From: Nisaea sp.
GTDB lineage: Bacteria; Pseudomonadota; Alphaproteobacteria; Thalassobaculales; Thalassobaculaceae
NCBI RefSeq assembly: GCF_034670185.1
Contig: NZ_JAXMNY010000004.1
Location: 1 to 64,000 of the forward strand
Reading direction: 5' to 3'
Length of the DNA stretch: 64,000 nt
Below are positions 35,652 to 44,469 of this stretch, piece by piece (positions within the stretch are counted from its first letter, which is position 1; each line of letters opens with the position of its first letter). The notes below the pieces were generated by a model. It worked only from the letters and a program-made list of their open reading frames with translations. It was not told the origin of the DNA and searched no databases. Both the position numbers and the translations under genes were made by a program.

Positions 35652-36231
35652 TCCTCTCGAAAGCCTTGTCGCGCGGATTTCCGCCTGCCGCACCTGCGCC
35701 GCTCATCTCCCCCTCGGCCCGCGCCCCGTCGTGGTGCCACGTCCCGGCGCTCGCATCCTGATCATCGGTCAGGCGCCCGGAACGAAAGTGCATGAGAGTG
35801 GCATTCCCTGGAACGACCGCTCCGGCGACCGGCTACGGGAATGGATGGGGCTGGACCGGGAGACGTTCTACACCTCCGAGCGGATCGCCATCATGCCGAT
35901 GGGCTTCTGCTATCCCGGTGTGCTGCCGAACGGCGGCGACGCACCGCCGCGTCCCGAATGCGCGCCGCAATGGCATGAGGCACTGCTCGGCCACATGCCA
36001 GAGATCGAGCTCGTGATCCTTGCCGGCATGTATGCCCAGAAAGAATATCTCGGGAAAGACCGGAAGAAGACCCTGACGGAAACGGTCCGGAGCTGGCAGG
36101 AATATCTCCCGCGCTATCTGCCGATGCCGCACCCGAGTTGGCGCAGCGGCAATATCCTTAAGAAGAATCCCTGGATCGAGAGCGAGATCCTGCCATACCT
36201 CCAGGCGGAAGTGGCGCGGCTCATCCGGTAG
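35644..36231 (+). CDS. uracil-DNA glycosylase family protein
   Basis: 195 residues of the UDG-like fold. It has ILIIGQAPGTKVHESGIPWNDRSGDRLREWMGL, the family motif-A region, and MPHPSWRSG near the end as motif B. An N-terminal CRTC pair plus two later cysteines spaced by 16 residues (FCYPG ... PEC) resemble the 4Fe-4S cluster of family 4/5 UDGs. Whether it excises uracil or acts on another damaged base is not clear. Being the last gene of a nucleoside-salvage operon is unusual for a repair enzyme. GTG start inside the DUF2937 3' end. Confidence 0.78.
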   Translation: MPDPLESLVARISACRTCAAHLPLGPRPVVVPRPGARILIIGQAPGTKVHESGIPWNDRSGDRLREWMGLDRETFYTSERIAIMPMGFCYPGVLPNGGDAPPRPECAPQWHEALLGHMPEIELVILAGMYAQKEYLGKDRKKTLTETVRSWQEYLPRYLPMPHPSWRSGNILKKNPWIESEILPYLQAEVARLIR

Positions 36232-36240
36232 GCGGCATGC

Positions 36241-37158
36241 CTAGAGGCTGGAGCGTTTCAGCTTCGGTTTTTTCAGGCCGAGCTTGGTCTCACGATAAAG
36301 GATGAACAGACCTGCGCAGCAAATGATGCCGGCGCCCGCGATCACCTGGTTCGACGGAATGTTGCCGAACACCAGATAGCCGAGGGTCGCGGCCCAGAGC
36401 ATGGCCGTGTAGTCGAACGGAGCGATCACGGAAGTCGGCGCCTGACGGAAGGCTTCCGTCATGAACATCTGCGCGACACCGCCAATAATGCCGACACCGA
36501 TCAGCAGGGCCAGATCGACAAGGGTCGGCGTAACCCATTCGAACGGCATCATCACGCCGCCAACAACCACGCCCGCGAGGGTGAAATAGAACACCGTCGC
36601 CGCGCTTCGGTCGATGCTGCCGAGCTTGCGCATGACCACCATGATGCAGCCATAGGCGAATGCCGCGGAAAGGGCGAGCAGAGCATAAAGGCTGACCCCG
36701 CTGCCATCCGGCGCGGCGGCCAGCGCCACACCGGCAAAACCGGTCAGCACGGCGGAAAGACGCTTGATGCCGACTTTCTCACCCAGAAACGGTATGGCCA
36801 GCAGGGTGCCGAACAGCGGCGCGGAGAAGCTGATCGTAACGTAGGTCGCGAAGTCCATCTGGGAGAGTGCGTAGAAGCCTGCGAACATGGAGGCGACACC
36901 AACGGTCGCCCGGATGAACTGCAGATCGGGCCGCCTGGTCAGCAGCGCGCGCCAGCCGCCCTGTGCCGGCAGATAGAGGAACAACGGCAGCAGTGCCGGC
37001 AAGCTCCGGAAAAAGATGATCTGCGATGTCGGGTAGGAGTCGCCAAGGCCCTTGACCAGAATACCCATTATCGCGAACAGGAAGACAGCGGTGAGCTGGC
37101 AGGCGATGCCGCGTCCATATCCTGCAGAAGCGGCGACAACGGGAAGAGCAGCAGGCAT
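36241..37158 (-). CDS. DMT family (EamA) transporter
   Basis: 305 residues with about ten hydrophobic helices in two EamA halves. QLTAVFLFAIMGILVKGLGDSYPTSQIIFFRSL opens the first, and FAYGCIMVVMRKLGSIDRSAATVFYFTL the second. Drug/metabolite exporters of this family carry amino acids, nucleobases or other small metabolites; substrate is unknown. The Met at 37158 follows GGAAG and gives the usual N-terminus. It converges with the nucleoside operon. Confidence 0.85.
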   Translation of the reverse strand: MPAALPVVAASAGYGRGIACQLTAVFLFAIMGILVKGLGDSYPTSQIIFFRSLPALLPLFLYLPAQGGWRALLTRRPDLQFIRATVGVASMFAGFYALSQMDFATYVTISFSAPLFGTLLAIPFLGEKVGIKRLSAVLTGFAGVALAAAPDGSGVSLYALLALSAAFAYGCIMVVMRKLGSIDRSAATVFYFTLAGVVVGGVMMPFEWVTPTLVDLALLIGVGIIGGVAQMFMTEAFRQAPTSVIAPFDYTAMLWAATLGYLVFGNIPSNQVIAGAGIICCAGLFILYRETKLGLKKPKLKRSSL

Positions 37159-37323
37159 CAGATAGACTTCCGGACGCGGGAACAATTTGTTCACGCTACG
37201 CCCGCAACCACCGATTGAGGCATGCAAAAAACGACTATCTGACGGCTAAGGAATCGATAACGCCTTAATAACTCTATAATTTTTGTCGCGTGCGAAACAC
37301 CGGGTCGGATTCAGAGCATTTCT

Positions 37324-38499
37324 TCAGGCCAGGCGAAACAGCGGCCGCAACCTGACGCCGATCACGTTCCCCGCCATCGCCACCAAGATCCAGACCCAGC
37401 CATGCAGGCTGGTCGAGGATATACCGGCGAAGAACGCCCCGATATTGCAGCCATAGGCCAGCCGGGCGCCGTAGCCGAGCATTAGCCCCCCGATAACGGC
37501 CGCAACGAACGGGCGCCATCCCATGCGCAGGTTCGGCGCTATCTTGCCCGCAAGGGATGCTGCCATCCCCGCGCCAAGAATGATCGCGATATTCATCAGC
37601 GACGTTGCTTCCATCAACAGATCCGCACGCAGCGCGCCCTGCCGCCAGGCCGGTGTCCAGAAACTGCTGCTTGCCGGGTCCCAGCCAAGTGCCATTGCGG
37701 CCTTGGCTCCCCACAGCGTGAAGCCCCAGGTCACTCCCCAGGGGAATCCCTTTGCCAGCAAGGTGGCAAAGCCGAGCAGCGCCAGCATGATCGCGCCGAG
37801 CAGCAACGGCCAGGGTCCATGGACGAGCGTCCGCCAGTTCAGCGCCGTCGCTCCGCCCCAGAGCGGCTGCCTGATCCGCGCACCCCAGAGCCAGAGAGCG
37901 CCGAGGATGGTGCCAAGCATGGCAAGCTGCAACGCGACGCCGCCCGTATAGCCGAACTCCCGGCCGAGAGAGACCGCGCCCAGACTTGGCAACGTGCGCC
38001 AGAAGGGCAGGTCGAGCGAGCCCCAGAACGATCCGGCACAGAAAAACACCAGCACCACGATCATCCGGACATTGCCGCCACCGGCGGTAAAGAGTGTGCC
38101 CGACGCACAGCCCCCCGCGAGCTGCATGCCGAGACCAAAAATGAAAGCGCCGGTGACCAGGGAGACATTGAGTGGTGCGATCGCAGGGCCCGCCTTCAGG
38201 CCGAAGGCACCGCCCGCGCTCAGCACCGGCGCGAACAGGATCATGGCGATGGCCAGCATGACTGCCTGGGCGACGATACCGCTCAGATCACGCTCCACCA
38301 GCAATTTGCGATACGCGCCGGTAAAACCGAACGCGGCGTGATACAGCGCGACGCCGAGCCCGCAGCCGATCGCCAGCATGGAAAAGCGGCGCCAGTCCGC
38401 ATACTGCAAATGCAGGACGGCAATGGCCACAGCCGCACAAGCGAAGATCAGGAAGAGCGGGCGTTGCGTGGCCGGGAGGGACGGAACGGCAATGGTCAT
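37324..38499 (-). CDS. YeeE/YedE family thiosulfate-type transporter
   Basis: 391-residue membrane protein with about ten helices. It carries the paired conserved-cysteine loops of the family: GLGMQLAGGCASGTL (around residues 125-140) and ARLAYGCNIGAFFAGIS near the C-terminus. In TsuA-type proteins these cysteines relay thiosulfate across the membrane. It lies 12 bases after a secreted DUF302 gene and is probably co-transcribed with it. A sulfur-compound import role is inferred from the family. Confidence 0.85.
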   Translation of the reverse strand: MTIAVPSLPATQRPLFLIFACAAVAIAVLHLQYADWRRFSMLAIGCGLGVALYHAAFGFTGAYRKLLVERDLSGIVAQAVMLAIAMILFAPVLSAGGAFGLKAGPAIAPLNVSLVTGAFIFGLGMQLAGGCASGTLFTAGGGNVRMIVVLVFFCAGSFWGSLDLPFWRTLPSLGAVSLGREFGYTGGVALQLAMLGTILGALWLWGARIRQPLWGGATALNWRTLVHGPWPLLLGAIMLALLGFATLLAKGFPWGVTWGFTLWGAKAAMALGWDPASSSFWTPAWRQGALRADLLMEATSLMNIAIILGAGMAASLAGKIAPNLRMGWRPFVAAVIGGLMLGYGARLAYGCNIGAFFAGISSTSLHGWVWILVAMAGNVIGVRLRPLFRLA

Positions 38500-38511
38500 G
38501 ATTGCATCAGC

Positions 38512-39006
38512 TCAGCTGTTGGTTTTCGCAGCGTAAATAATGGCCTCCACATCCGCGTCCAGTTCCGCTCCAAGCACGTCAAGGGCCGGTACTTCATAGG
38601 CGCCGAAAACATGGGACGGCAGGCGGTACGTCACCTCTGCCGTGCCGTCGCCGGCCTCCGTTATATAGACGCGGATCGGCGCCTCAATCCCCGCCGCTTC
38701 CGAGGCGGCGAGCATACGCACTGCGTAGGCCGGTTTAAAGAAGAAGAACACCCGGTTGCCAGGGACCGTCACTCCTTGGGACTTGGCAGCACATGTCGCG
38801 CAGGCAATCCCGACGATGTTAAATCCTTTGGCCTTGATCGCACCGGACAATGCCTTGACGAACGGGATGAAGGGTTTTCCCGTGGCCACGGTGCTCGTGC
38901 CAGAGTAAGGCGCCCGCACCTCCGCATGAACCGAGCCTGCGGCCAGCCCCCCAGTCAACCCGATGACGACGCAAAGCGCGCGCAGAACGAGACGCAACTG
39001 AACCAT
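38512..39006 (-). CDS. exported DUF302 domain protein
   Basis: 164 residues: a signal peptide (LVLRALCVVIGLTGGLAAGSVHA) then a DUF302 domain. A Cys-rich element GIACATCAAKS (two Cys as CATC) follows the helix, and VFFFFKPAYAVRMLAAS plus RVYITE form the usual core. DUF302 proteins are common near sulfur-oxidation or sulfur-transport genes and may bind sulfur species or act with redox partners. The ATG at 39006 has GGGAGAAA upstream. It directly precedes the YeeE-like permease. Confidence 0.82.
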   Translation of the reverse strand: MVQLRLVLRALCVVIGLTGGLAAGSVHAEVRAPYSGTSTVATGKPFIPFVKALSGAIKAKGFNIVGIACATCAAKSQGVTVPGNRVFFFFKPAYAVRMLAASEAAGIEAPIRVYITEAGDGTAEVTYRLPSHVFGAYEVPALDVLGAELDADVEAIIYAAKTNS

Positions 39007-39100
39007 GGCGTTTTCTCCCTGACCATTATCTCTGGCCGGGGTGACACAGATTGATGCTCTCGGGAAATGAACACCCCGTGACGGCCGGGCCACCGTCGCT

Positions 39101-39517
39101 CTATTGCAGCAACCGCGGTGCCGGAATATCCGCCAGCGTACTGACCTCCGATGCAACCGGTCCCGACTGATGGTGGATCAGCACCCAGTCGGCGCTCTCG
39201 AAGGCGAAAATATTCGTCGCGGTCAGGGTCTCGCTGCCGCGCCGCTCGAAGCACACGACAAGGGCCAGATCTTCACTCAGGAAGTGGACCTTCGGCTCCA
39301 GGCATTGCAGCGAGGAGCGGACCGGGCTGGACAGAATTTGCACCCAGCTTTCGACAACGGCCTCACGGCCGAAAAGGGGAGTGCCGCCGGGGTGAATGCA
39401 ACTGACACGCATCTCCGATGCCCAGAGGCTTTCCATAGCCGCCAGATCACGCGTGGTGAAGGCCGTGTAAAAAGCCTCGTTCCGCATCAGTATGTCTGTT
39501 TGCCGGGCCCGACTCAT
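39101..39517 (-). CDS. SnoaL-like / NTF2-fold protein
   Basis: 138 residues of the nuclear-transport-factor-2 fold. The helix NEAFYTAFTTRDLAAMESLWA, the loop VSCIHPGGTPLFGREAVVESWVQIL and the terminal strand WVLIHHQSGPV match the SnoaL_3/DUF4440-type group. Members are enzymes or binding proteins with no common substrate. It lies between the SDR and DUF302 genes in the same direction, so co-transcription is plausible. Confidence 0.8.
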   Translation of the reverse strand: MSRARQTDILMRNEAFYTAFTTRDLAAMESLWASEMRVSCIHPGGTPLFGREAVVESWVQILSSPVRSSLQCLEPKVHFLSEDLALVVCFERRGSETLTATNIFAFESADWVLIHHQSGPVASEVSTLADIPAPRLLQ

Positions 39518-39556
39518 TGTCTGTCGCCTTGAAGCTAAGCCTCCCGAGAGCGGGCC

Positions 39557-40303
39557 TCAGTAGGTTGCGCGCCCTCCCGAGCAATCGAATACGCCACCGG
39601 TGCTGAAGGTGCAATCCTCGGAACTCAACCAGGCCACGATATTGGCGATTTCCTCGACTTGACCGAACCGCTTCATCGGGATTTTCGAGAGCATGAAATT
39701 GATATGCTCCTCGGTCATCTGATCGAATATATCGGTCTTCACCGCTGCGGGGGTGACGCAGTTCACTGTGACGCCGGTTTCCGCCAACTCCTTGCCGAGC
39801 GACTTGGTCAGGCCGATCACGCCTGCCTTGGCCGCGCTATAGGCAGCAGCGTTGGGATTGCCTTCCTTGCCGGCCACCGAGGCAATATTCACGATGCGCC
39901 CGTAATCATTGCGCAGCATGTAAGGCACCGCCGCCCGGCAGCACAGAAAAGTGCCGTTCAGATCGATATCGATCACCTGGCGCCAGTCGGCGACGCCATA
40001 TTGCCAGGTCGGCACGTTCGGGCCGGTGATGCCGGCACTGTTGACCATGATATCGAGGCGCCCGAACTCACGCTCGACCTCCGCCGCCGATCGGTCGACA
40101 GCGGAATCGTTTGTGATATCGACCACGGAGGTATGGACGTTACCGCCCAGTTCCGCGGCGGTTTCAGCCAATTTGTCGCCGTCCGTATCCCACAGGCTGA
40201 CGGACGCGCCGGAGGCAGCAAGACGGGCTGCAACCGCCTTGCCGATACCACGTGCGCCGCCGGTAACCACGGCGGCACGTTTTGCAAAATCGTAACTCAC
40301 CAT
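39557..40303 (-). CDS. SDR dehydrogenase, probably of a deoxy-sugar-acid pathway
   Basis: 248-residue classical SDR. NAD(P) loop TGGARGIG (residues 15-22), NSAG (88-91), catalytic Ser in NIASVAG, and YSAAK active site. The sequence and its position 24 bases after a fumarylacetoacetate-hydrolase-family gene match the pair in non-phosphorylated L-fuconate/L-rhamnonate-type pathways, where 2-keto-3-deoxy-sugar acids are oxidised then hydrolysed. The precise sugar acid is inferred, not shown. Confidence 0.85.
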   Translation of the reverse strand: MVSYDFAKRAAVVTGGARGIGKAVAARLAASGASVSLWDTDGDKLAETAAELGGNVHTSVVDITNDSAVDRSAAEVEREFGRLDIMVNSAGITGPNVPTWQYGVADWRQVIDIDLNGTFLCCRAAVPYMLRNDYGRIVNIASVAGKEGNPNAAAYSAAKAGVIGLTKSLGKELAETGVTVNCVTPAAVKTDIFDQMTEEHINFMLSKIPMKRFGQVEEIANIVAWLSSEDCTFSTGGVFDCSGGRATY

Positions 40304-40327
40304 GACCGTCTTCCCCGTTCGGCTCTC

Positions 40328-41176
40328 TTAGCTGTCTGCAACGCAGGTCTGGCGCTGAACGCCGAGACCGTCGATACCGAGTTCAACCACATCGCCGGCC
40401 TTCAGGTATTTCGGCTCCGGCTTGAAGCCCATGCCAACGCCCGGCGGTGTGCCGGTCGGGATCACGTCGCCCGGCTCGAGGGTGAAGAACTGGCTGAGAT
40501 AATGCACCAGGAAGGCCGGGCCATAGACCATGGTGTTGGTGTTGCCGTCCTGCCGTGTTTCGCCATTGACCTTGGCCCATATGCCAAGCGCCTGCGCGTT
40601 CGGTATCTCGTCCTTTGTCACCATCCACGGGCCGGTCGGGCCGAACGTGTCGCAGCTCTTGCCCTTGGTCCACTGGCCGGAACGCTCCGCCTGGAACTCA
40701 CGCTCGGAGACATCGTTCACCACACAGAAACCGGCGACATAATCCAGCGCATCGGCTTCAGAAACATACTTCGCCTTCTTGCCGATGACGATGCCGAGCT
40801 CGACTTCGTAATCCAGCTTCTTGGAGCCGCGCGGCACGACAGTGTCGTCGTTCGGACCGCAGATCGCGGAGGTGGCCTTCATGAAAATGATCGGCTCCGG
40901 CGGCACGTCCATGCCGGACTCGGCGGCGTGATCGCTGTAATTCAGACCGACGCAGATCATCTTGCCGACCTTGCCGACGCAGGCGCCGAGACGCGGGTCA
41001 CCTGCAACGACGGGAAGAGACGCGATGTCCGCCGCCTTGATTTTCGCCAGACCCTCGGGGCTGAGCGCCGCGCCGTCAATATCGCCGACAATGCCGGAGA
41101 GATCACGGATCTTCCCGTCGGCATCCAGAATCCCCGGCTTTTCGGCACCCGGTGCGCCATACCGCAACAGCTTCAT
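40328..41176 (-). CDS. fumarylacetoacetate hydrolase family protein (2,4-diketo-3-deoxy-sugar-acid hydrolase-like)
   Basis: 282 residues. The FAH metal site is visible in KLDYEVELGIVIG (Glu pair), the preceding MICVGLNYSDHAAESG, and FCVVNDVSERE. GDVIPTGTPPGVGMG and the conserved Lys/Gly end complete it. Members hydrolyse C-C bonds of diketo acids. The ATG at 41176 follows AAGGAA. It is the first gene of a leftward operon with an SDR and faces a dgoK-like kinase across about 115 bases. Confidence 0.88.
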   Translation of the reverse strand: MKLLRYGAPGAEKPGILDADGKIRDLSGIVGDIDGAALSPEGLAKIKAADIASLPVVAGDPRLGACVGKVGKMICVGLNYSDHAAESGMDVPPEPIIFMKATSAICGPNDDTVVPRGSKKLDYEVELGIVIGKKAKYVSEADALDYVAGFCVVNDVSEREFQAERSGQWTKGKSCDTFGPTGPWMVTKDEIPNAQALGIWAKVNGETRQDGNTNTMVYGPAFLVHYLSQFFTLEPGDVIPTGTPPGVGMGFKPEPKYLKAGDVVELGIDGLGVQRQTCVADS

Positions 41177-41208
41177 GAGGGTTGTTCCTTCCCTTAGCGT
41201 TTTTCTGA

Positions 41209-41246
41209 TTTGCAACCTATTAAGGACGGCAGCGAGGTTTGCAACC
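41209..41246. promoter_or_regulatory. direct repeats in the FAH / dgoK divergent promoter region
   Basis: TTTGCAACC occurs at 41209-41217 and 41238-41246, start to start 29 bases. Position between two divergent sugar-acid transcripts suits an operator pair for one regulator. Confidence 0.4.
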
Positions 41247-41292
41247 GGATACCGGCAAGTCAAGCTGTTGCCGAATTTAGGGGAGTATGGAC

Positions 41293-42210
41293 ATGAGCGA
41301 TACGGCAGTGCTGGCACTGGATTGGGGAACCACCCGGCTGCGGGCTTTCCGCATGTCGGAAGACGGCACAATCCTGGAGCGGCGCGATGCTCCCGCAGGA
41401 ATCCGGGCGATCGAGGATGGCGATTTCGAGGACGCCTTTCATACGGTGGTCGGCGACTGGCTGACGGCTGCAGCGGAACCGGCACCACTGATTGTCCTCG
41501 GCGGCATGATCGGCAGCCGGCAGGGCTGGTTCGAGGCTCCTTATGTGCCTTGCCCGGCCAATCCGGAAAACCTCGCCGATCACGCTATTGCCGCAAAAAC
41601 GGAGTCGGGTCACGCCCTCTGGATCGCGCCCGGCCTTTCCCTCTCAGAAGAGAGTCGCGCCGATGTCATGCGAGGCGAAGAGTTGCAGATTTTTGGTGCG
41701 CTGGATCAGCTTGGACCGGGAAAGCACCTGCTTTGTCTGCCCGGAACTCACAGCAAGTGGGCTTTGCTCGACGACGGTATCATCCGCGATTTCCGAACCT
41801 ACATGACCGGCGAGCTGTTCGATGTTCTGCGGCGGCACTCGATCCTCGGCACCACCATTGAGCACGCGGTATGGTCGGATGCGGGTTTCGCGAAAGGCCT
41901 TGCCGCCGGGCGCTCGGAAGCAGGCTTGCTCGCACACCTCTTCACCGTGCGCGCTGGCACTCTGCTGGAGACCCTCCCGGTCGAGGAGAGCGGCGCTTTT
42001 CTATCCGGGCTTCTCATCGGCAGCGAGGTCGCATCCGCAACCCGCGATCTGGCCAAGGGATCGGAGGTTTGCATTATCGGCAACCCAGACCTCACCGATC
42101 TCTACACCCCGGCGCTATCGCAGCATGGTATACGCTGTCGCCAACTGGGAGAGTATACGGGCGCACACGGCCTGTTCCGGCTGGCCACTGGCCTTCGGAA
42201 AAGGCGCTAG
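41293..42210 (+). CDS. dgoK: 2-dehydro-3-deoxygalactonokinase
   Basis: 305 residues. DgoK phosphorylates 2-keto-3-deoxygalactonate in the De Ley-Doudoroff pathway. An ASKHA-type N-terminus LALDWGTTRLRAFR binds ATP phosphate, followed by VLGGMIGSRQGW and PGTHSKWALLDDGIIRDFRTYMTGELFDVL, all typical of DgoK. ATG 41293 has GGGGAG seven bases upstream; the ATG six bases earlier does not. The partner aldolase DgoA is not adjacent. The next gene (dehydrogenase) follows after 25 bases in the same direction. Confidence 0.9.
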   Translation: MSDTAVLALDWGTTRLRAFRMSEDGTILERRDAPAGIRAIEDGDFEDAFHTVVGDWLTAAAEPAPLIVLGGMIGSRQGWFEAPYVPCPANPENLADHAIAAKTESGHALWIAPGLSLSEESRADVMRGEELQIFGALDQLGPGKHLLCLPGTHSKWALLDDGIIRDFRTYMTGELFDVLRRHSILGTTIEHAVWSDAGFAKGLAAGRSEAGLLAHLFTVRAGTLLETLPVEESGAFLSGLLIGSEVASATRDLAKGSEVCIIGNPDLTDLYTPALSQHGIRCRQLGEYTGAHGLFRLATGLRKRR

Positions 42211-42235
42211 AGGCGCAGAGGACGAAGGGACGGGT

Positions 42236-43147
42236 ATGACGCCGAATGTCACCTTTCTCGGCATCGGGCGGATGGGTCTTAGCATGGCCACCAACATCGC
42301 CCGCGCCGGATTTCCACTGACGGTCTGGAACCGGACCTCAGGCAAGACAGATCCGCTTGTCACCCACCATGCCACCATCGCTGAAAGCGCCGCGGAAGCG
42401 GTCGCCGAGGCGGATATCGTCTGCACCAGCGTCACCAATGCGGATGCCGTTCGGGAAATCCTGTTCGAGCATGGCGTTGCCGATGCCATGAAGCCGGGCA
42501 CGATTTTCTGCGACATGAGCTCCATCGCGCCACAGGCCGAACAGGAATTCGATACCGCCCTGACGAAGCTTGGCATCCGTCATCTCGATGCGCCGGTTTC
42601 CGGCGGCACCCAGGGCGCCGAACTCGGCAGCCTTGCCATTATGGTCGGCGGCGAGAAAGACACCTTTGTCGAGGCGACCCCCGTGCTGGCCGCCATGGGC
42701 CGCCCGTTCCGGGTCGGTCCCTGTGGCGCCGGACAGCTTACCAAGCTCTGCAATCAGGTGATCGTCGCCATCTCCATCGCCGGACTCTCCGAAGCGATGC
42801 TGCTGGCCGAAGCTGGCGGCGCCAATCCCGAGTCAGTACGCGATGCCCTGCGCGGCGGGTTCGCCGAGAGCCGCGTCCTGCAAGAGCACGGTAACCGTAT
42901 CATCGAGCGCAATTGGGGTCCCGGCGCCCAGGTCAGCAATACGCTGAAAGACCTGGACACGGTGCTTCGCACCGCCAAGGAATGCGGTCTCGACCTGCCG
43001 TTTCTCTCTCTTGCTCGCGATCTCTACAACTCGCTCAGCGAACGCGGGCTTGCCGAGTACGACCAGACCGCACTGCTGCTCGAACTGGAGCACCGCAATT
43101 CCCCGCACCGGGTCGGCGACAAGCCGGACAGCGGGCCGGATAGCTGA
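42236..43147 (+). CDS. beta-hydroxyacid dehydrogenase (3-hydroxyisobutyrate / tartronate semialdehyde reductase family)
   Basis: 303 residues. NAD(P) loop FLGIGRMGLSMA (residues 7-18), substrate motif DAPVSGGTQGAELG, the catalytic Lys in GAGQLTKLCNQV and the later NTLKDLDTVL. Family members act on 2-hydroxy-3-oxopropionate, 3-hydroxyisobutyrate, glyoxylate or short sugar acids. ATG at 42236 after GAAGGGAC. Beside dgoK, a sugar-acid role is plausible, but the substrate is not determined. Confidence 0.88.
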   Translation: MTPNVTFLGIGRMGLSMATNIARAGFPLTVWNRTSGKTDPLVTHHATIAESAAEAVAEADIVCTSVTNADAVREILFEHGVADAMKPGTIFCDMSSIAPQAEQEFDTALTKLGIRHLDAPVSGGTQGAELGSLAIMVGGEKDTFVEATPVLAAMGRPFRVGPCGAGQLTKLCNQVIVAISIAGLSEAMLLAEAGGANPESVRDALRGGFAESRVLQEHGNRIIERNWGPGAQVSNTLKDLDTVLRTAKECGLDLPFLSLARDLYNSLSERGLAEYDQTALLLELEHRNSPHRVGDKPDSGPDS

Positions 43148-43177
43148 GCGCCCCTCGTCCCATCCTTTTATTAGGTT

Positions 43178-43258
43178 GTCATCCCCACGCACGTGGGGAC
43201 CCAGGGAACATCGGGTGCCGCCCTACGATCACTGGGTCCCCGCATTCGCGAGGATGAC
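43178..43258. repeat. interspersed palindromic element (REP/BIME-like)
   Basis: Outer arms GTCATCC (43178-43184) and GGATGAC (43252-43258). Inside, GGGGACCCAG (43195-43204) pairs with CTGGGTCCCC (43232-43241), and a separate 7-bp hairpin CCCCACG-CA-CGTGGGG sits at 43183-43198. This is the architecture of two inverted REP units, a common alphaproteobacterial extragenic repeat. It lies between two convergent genes. Confidence 0.75.
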
Positions 43259-43297
43259 GAATTTAAGGTGGATTTGGTTGAGGGCAGAAGTATTCCC

Positions 43298-44350
43298 CTA
43301 CGGGATCGCCTTGCGAGCCCGGAATTCCTCGAACAGCTCGATGAACATTTCCTGCGACCGAACATAATCGTTGAAGCCGGCCATGCGGATTTTCAGCGTG
43401 TCCGTCATCACGTCCCAATCCGTGCCGAAAACATAGTCCGCGAAAGGCCAGGCGGCGATGTCGGCATACGGCGTGTGCATCAGGCCCTCGCGCTCCACGA
43501 TCCGCTCCCAGAGCGGCGCCTTGTCCGCCATGAACTCGGTCAGCGGAATGGTCTGCACGTCCCCCACATCCATCTCGAAAAACTCGGCGAAACGCGGCCA
43601 GACGTTCTTCCAGCGGAAATAATCGCCGTTGGTAATGTTGAACACCTCGTTCTGCGCACTGCCGGCCGTTCCAGCCCAGACCATCGACCGCGCCAGCAAG
43701 GCTGAGTCGGTGACCTGATAGACCGCCTCATAGGCTCCCGGCTTGCCGGGGAAGCGCAACGGCAGGCCAAGCTCTTTCGAGATCGTCGCGTAGACCGCGA
43801 TGCAGGTGGTGATATTCATCGGATTGCCGACAGCAAAGCCGCAGACCGTGTGCGGGCGCAGGGCCGACCAGGTCCAGCGCTGCCCTTCCTGGGCGGTGCG
43901 CAGCCAGCTTTCCTGGGTGTAGTAGAAATTCGGCAGCATGTGCGGCGGGTCTTCTTCACGGGCCGGGGTCCTGAAAGGCCCAAGATGGCTGCCATAGATC
44001 TTGTTGCCTTCCATGAGCTGAACATGTTCCAGCACCGGAGAGACAGCCGCGACAGGTTCCACTGCATTCACCAGCATGGCGAGATTGGGAGCGTCATGCT
44101 CCGCCCAGGTCGGCCGAGCCTGGAAAGCCGTATAGAAAACATGCGTGACGTCCGTCAGGTGGGCGAGCTTGGCTTCCGCGTCCGCCCGGTCGAGCAAATC
44201 GACGGAAATATAGCTGGCCTTGCTTGGAAAATCCGGGGCCCGGCGGCTCAGACCGACAATGTCCCAACCGCCGGTCTCTTCAAGATGCTGGATCAGCCGA
44301 CGCCCGATAACCCCGAGCGCGCCGACCACCAATGCTTTCTTCCTGGCCAT
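43298..44350 (-). CDS. PRISE-type SDR (progesterone 5-beta-reductase / iridoid synthase-like)
   Basis: 350 residues. NAD(P) loop VVGALGVIGRRL (residues 8-19). Instead of the classical YxxxK, the active-site stretch reads NFYYTQESWL, with a conserved Lys earlier in MEGNKIYGSHLG. These are the hallmarks of the plant-type PRISE group of enone reductases, found in some bacteria. The ATG at 44350 has GGAGGAAGG upstream. It may reduce an activated C=C bond of an unknown enone. The gene is alone, convergent with the dehydrogenase across the REP-like element. Confidence 0.83.
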   Translation of the reverse strand: MARKKALVVGALGVIGRRLIQHLEETGGWDIVGLSRRAPDFPSKASYISVDLLDRADAEAKLAHLTDVTHVFYTAFQARPTWAEHDAPNLAMLVNAVEPVAAVSPVLEHVQLMEGNKIYGSHLGPFRTPAREEDPPHMLPNFYYTQESWLRTAQEGQRWTWSALRPHTVCGFAVGNPMNITTCIAVYATISKELGLPLRFPGKPGAYEAVYQVTDSALLARSMVWAGTAGSAQNEVFNITNGDYFRWKNVWPRFAEFFEMDVGDVQTIPLTEFMADKAPLWERIVEREGLMHTPYADIAAWPFADYVFGTDWDVMTDTLKIRMAGFNDYVRSQEMFIELFEEFRARKAIP

Positions 44351-44469
44351 GCCTTCCTCCCCAATATTTTTGCGGGCAGTGTGAGAGGCATACACTCCGG
44401 CGTCAACGCAACAGGGCTGCGCGTCAGCGCTACCGGCCTGCTAACAGTCCCGGAGACATAAGCATTTCG

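Noticed and set aside
39659..41197. 512-codon rightward frame opposite the SDR and FAH genes
   Set aside because: Spans two well-supported genes on the other strand; no recognisable motif.
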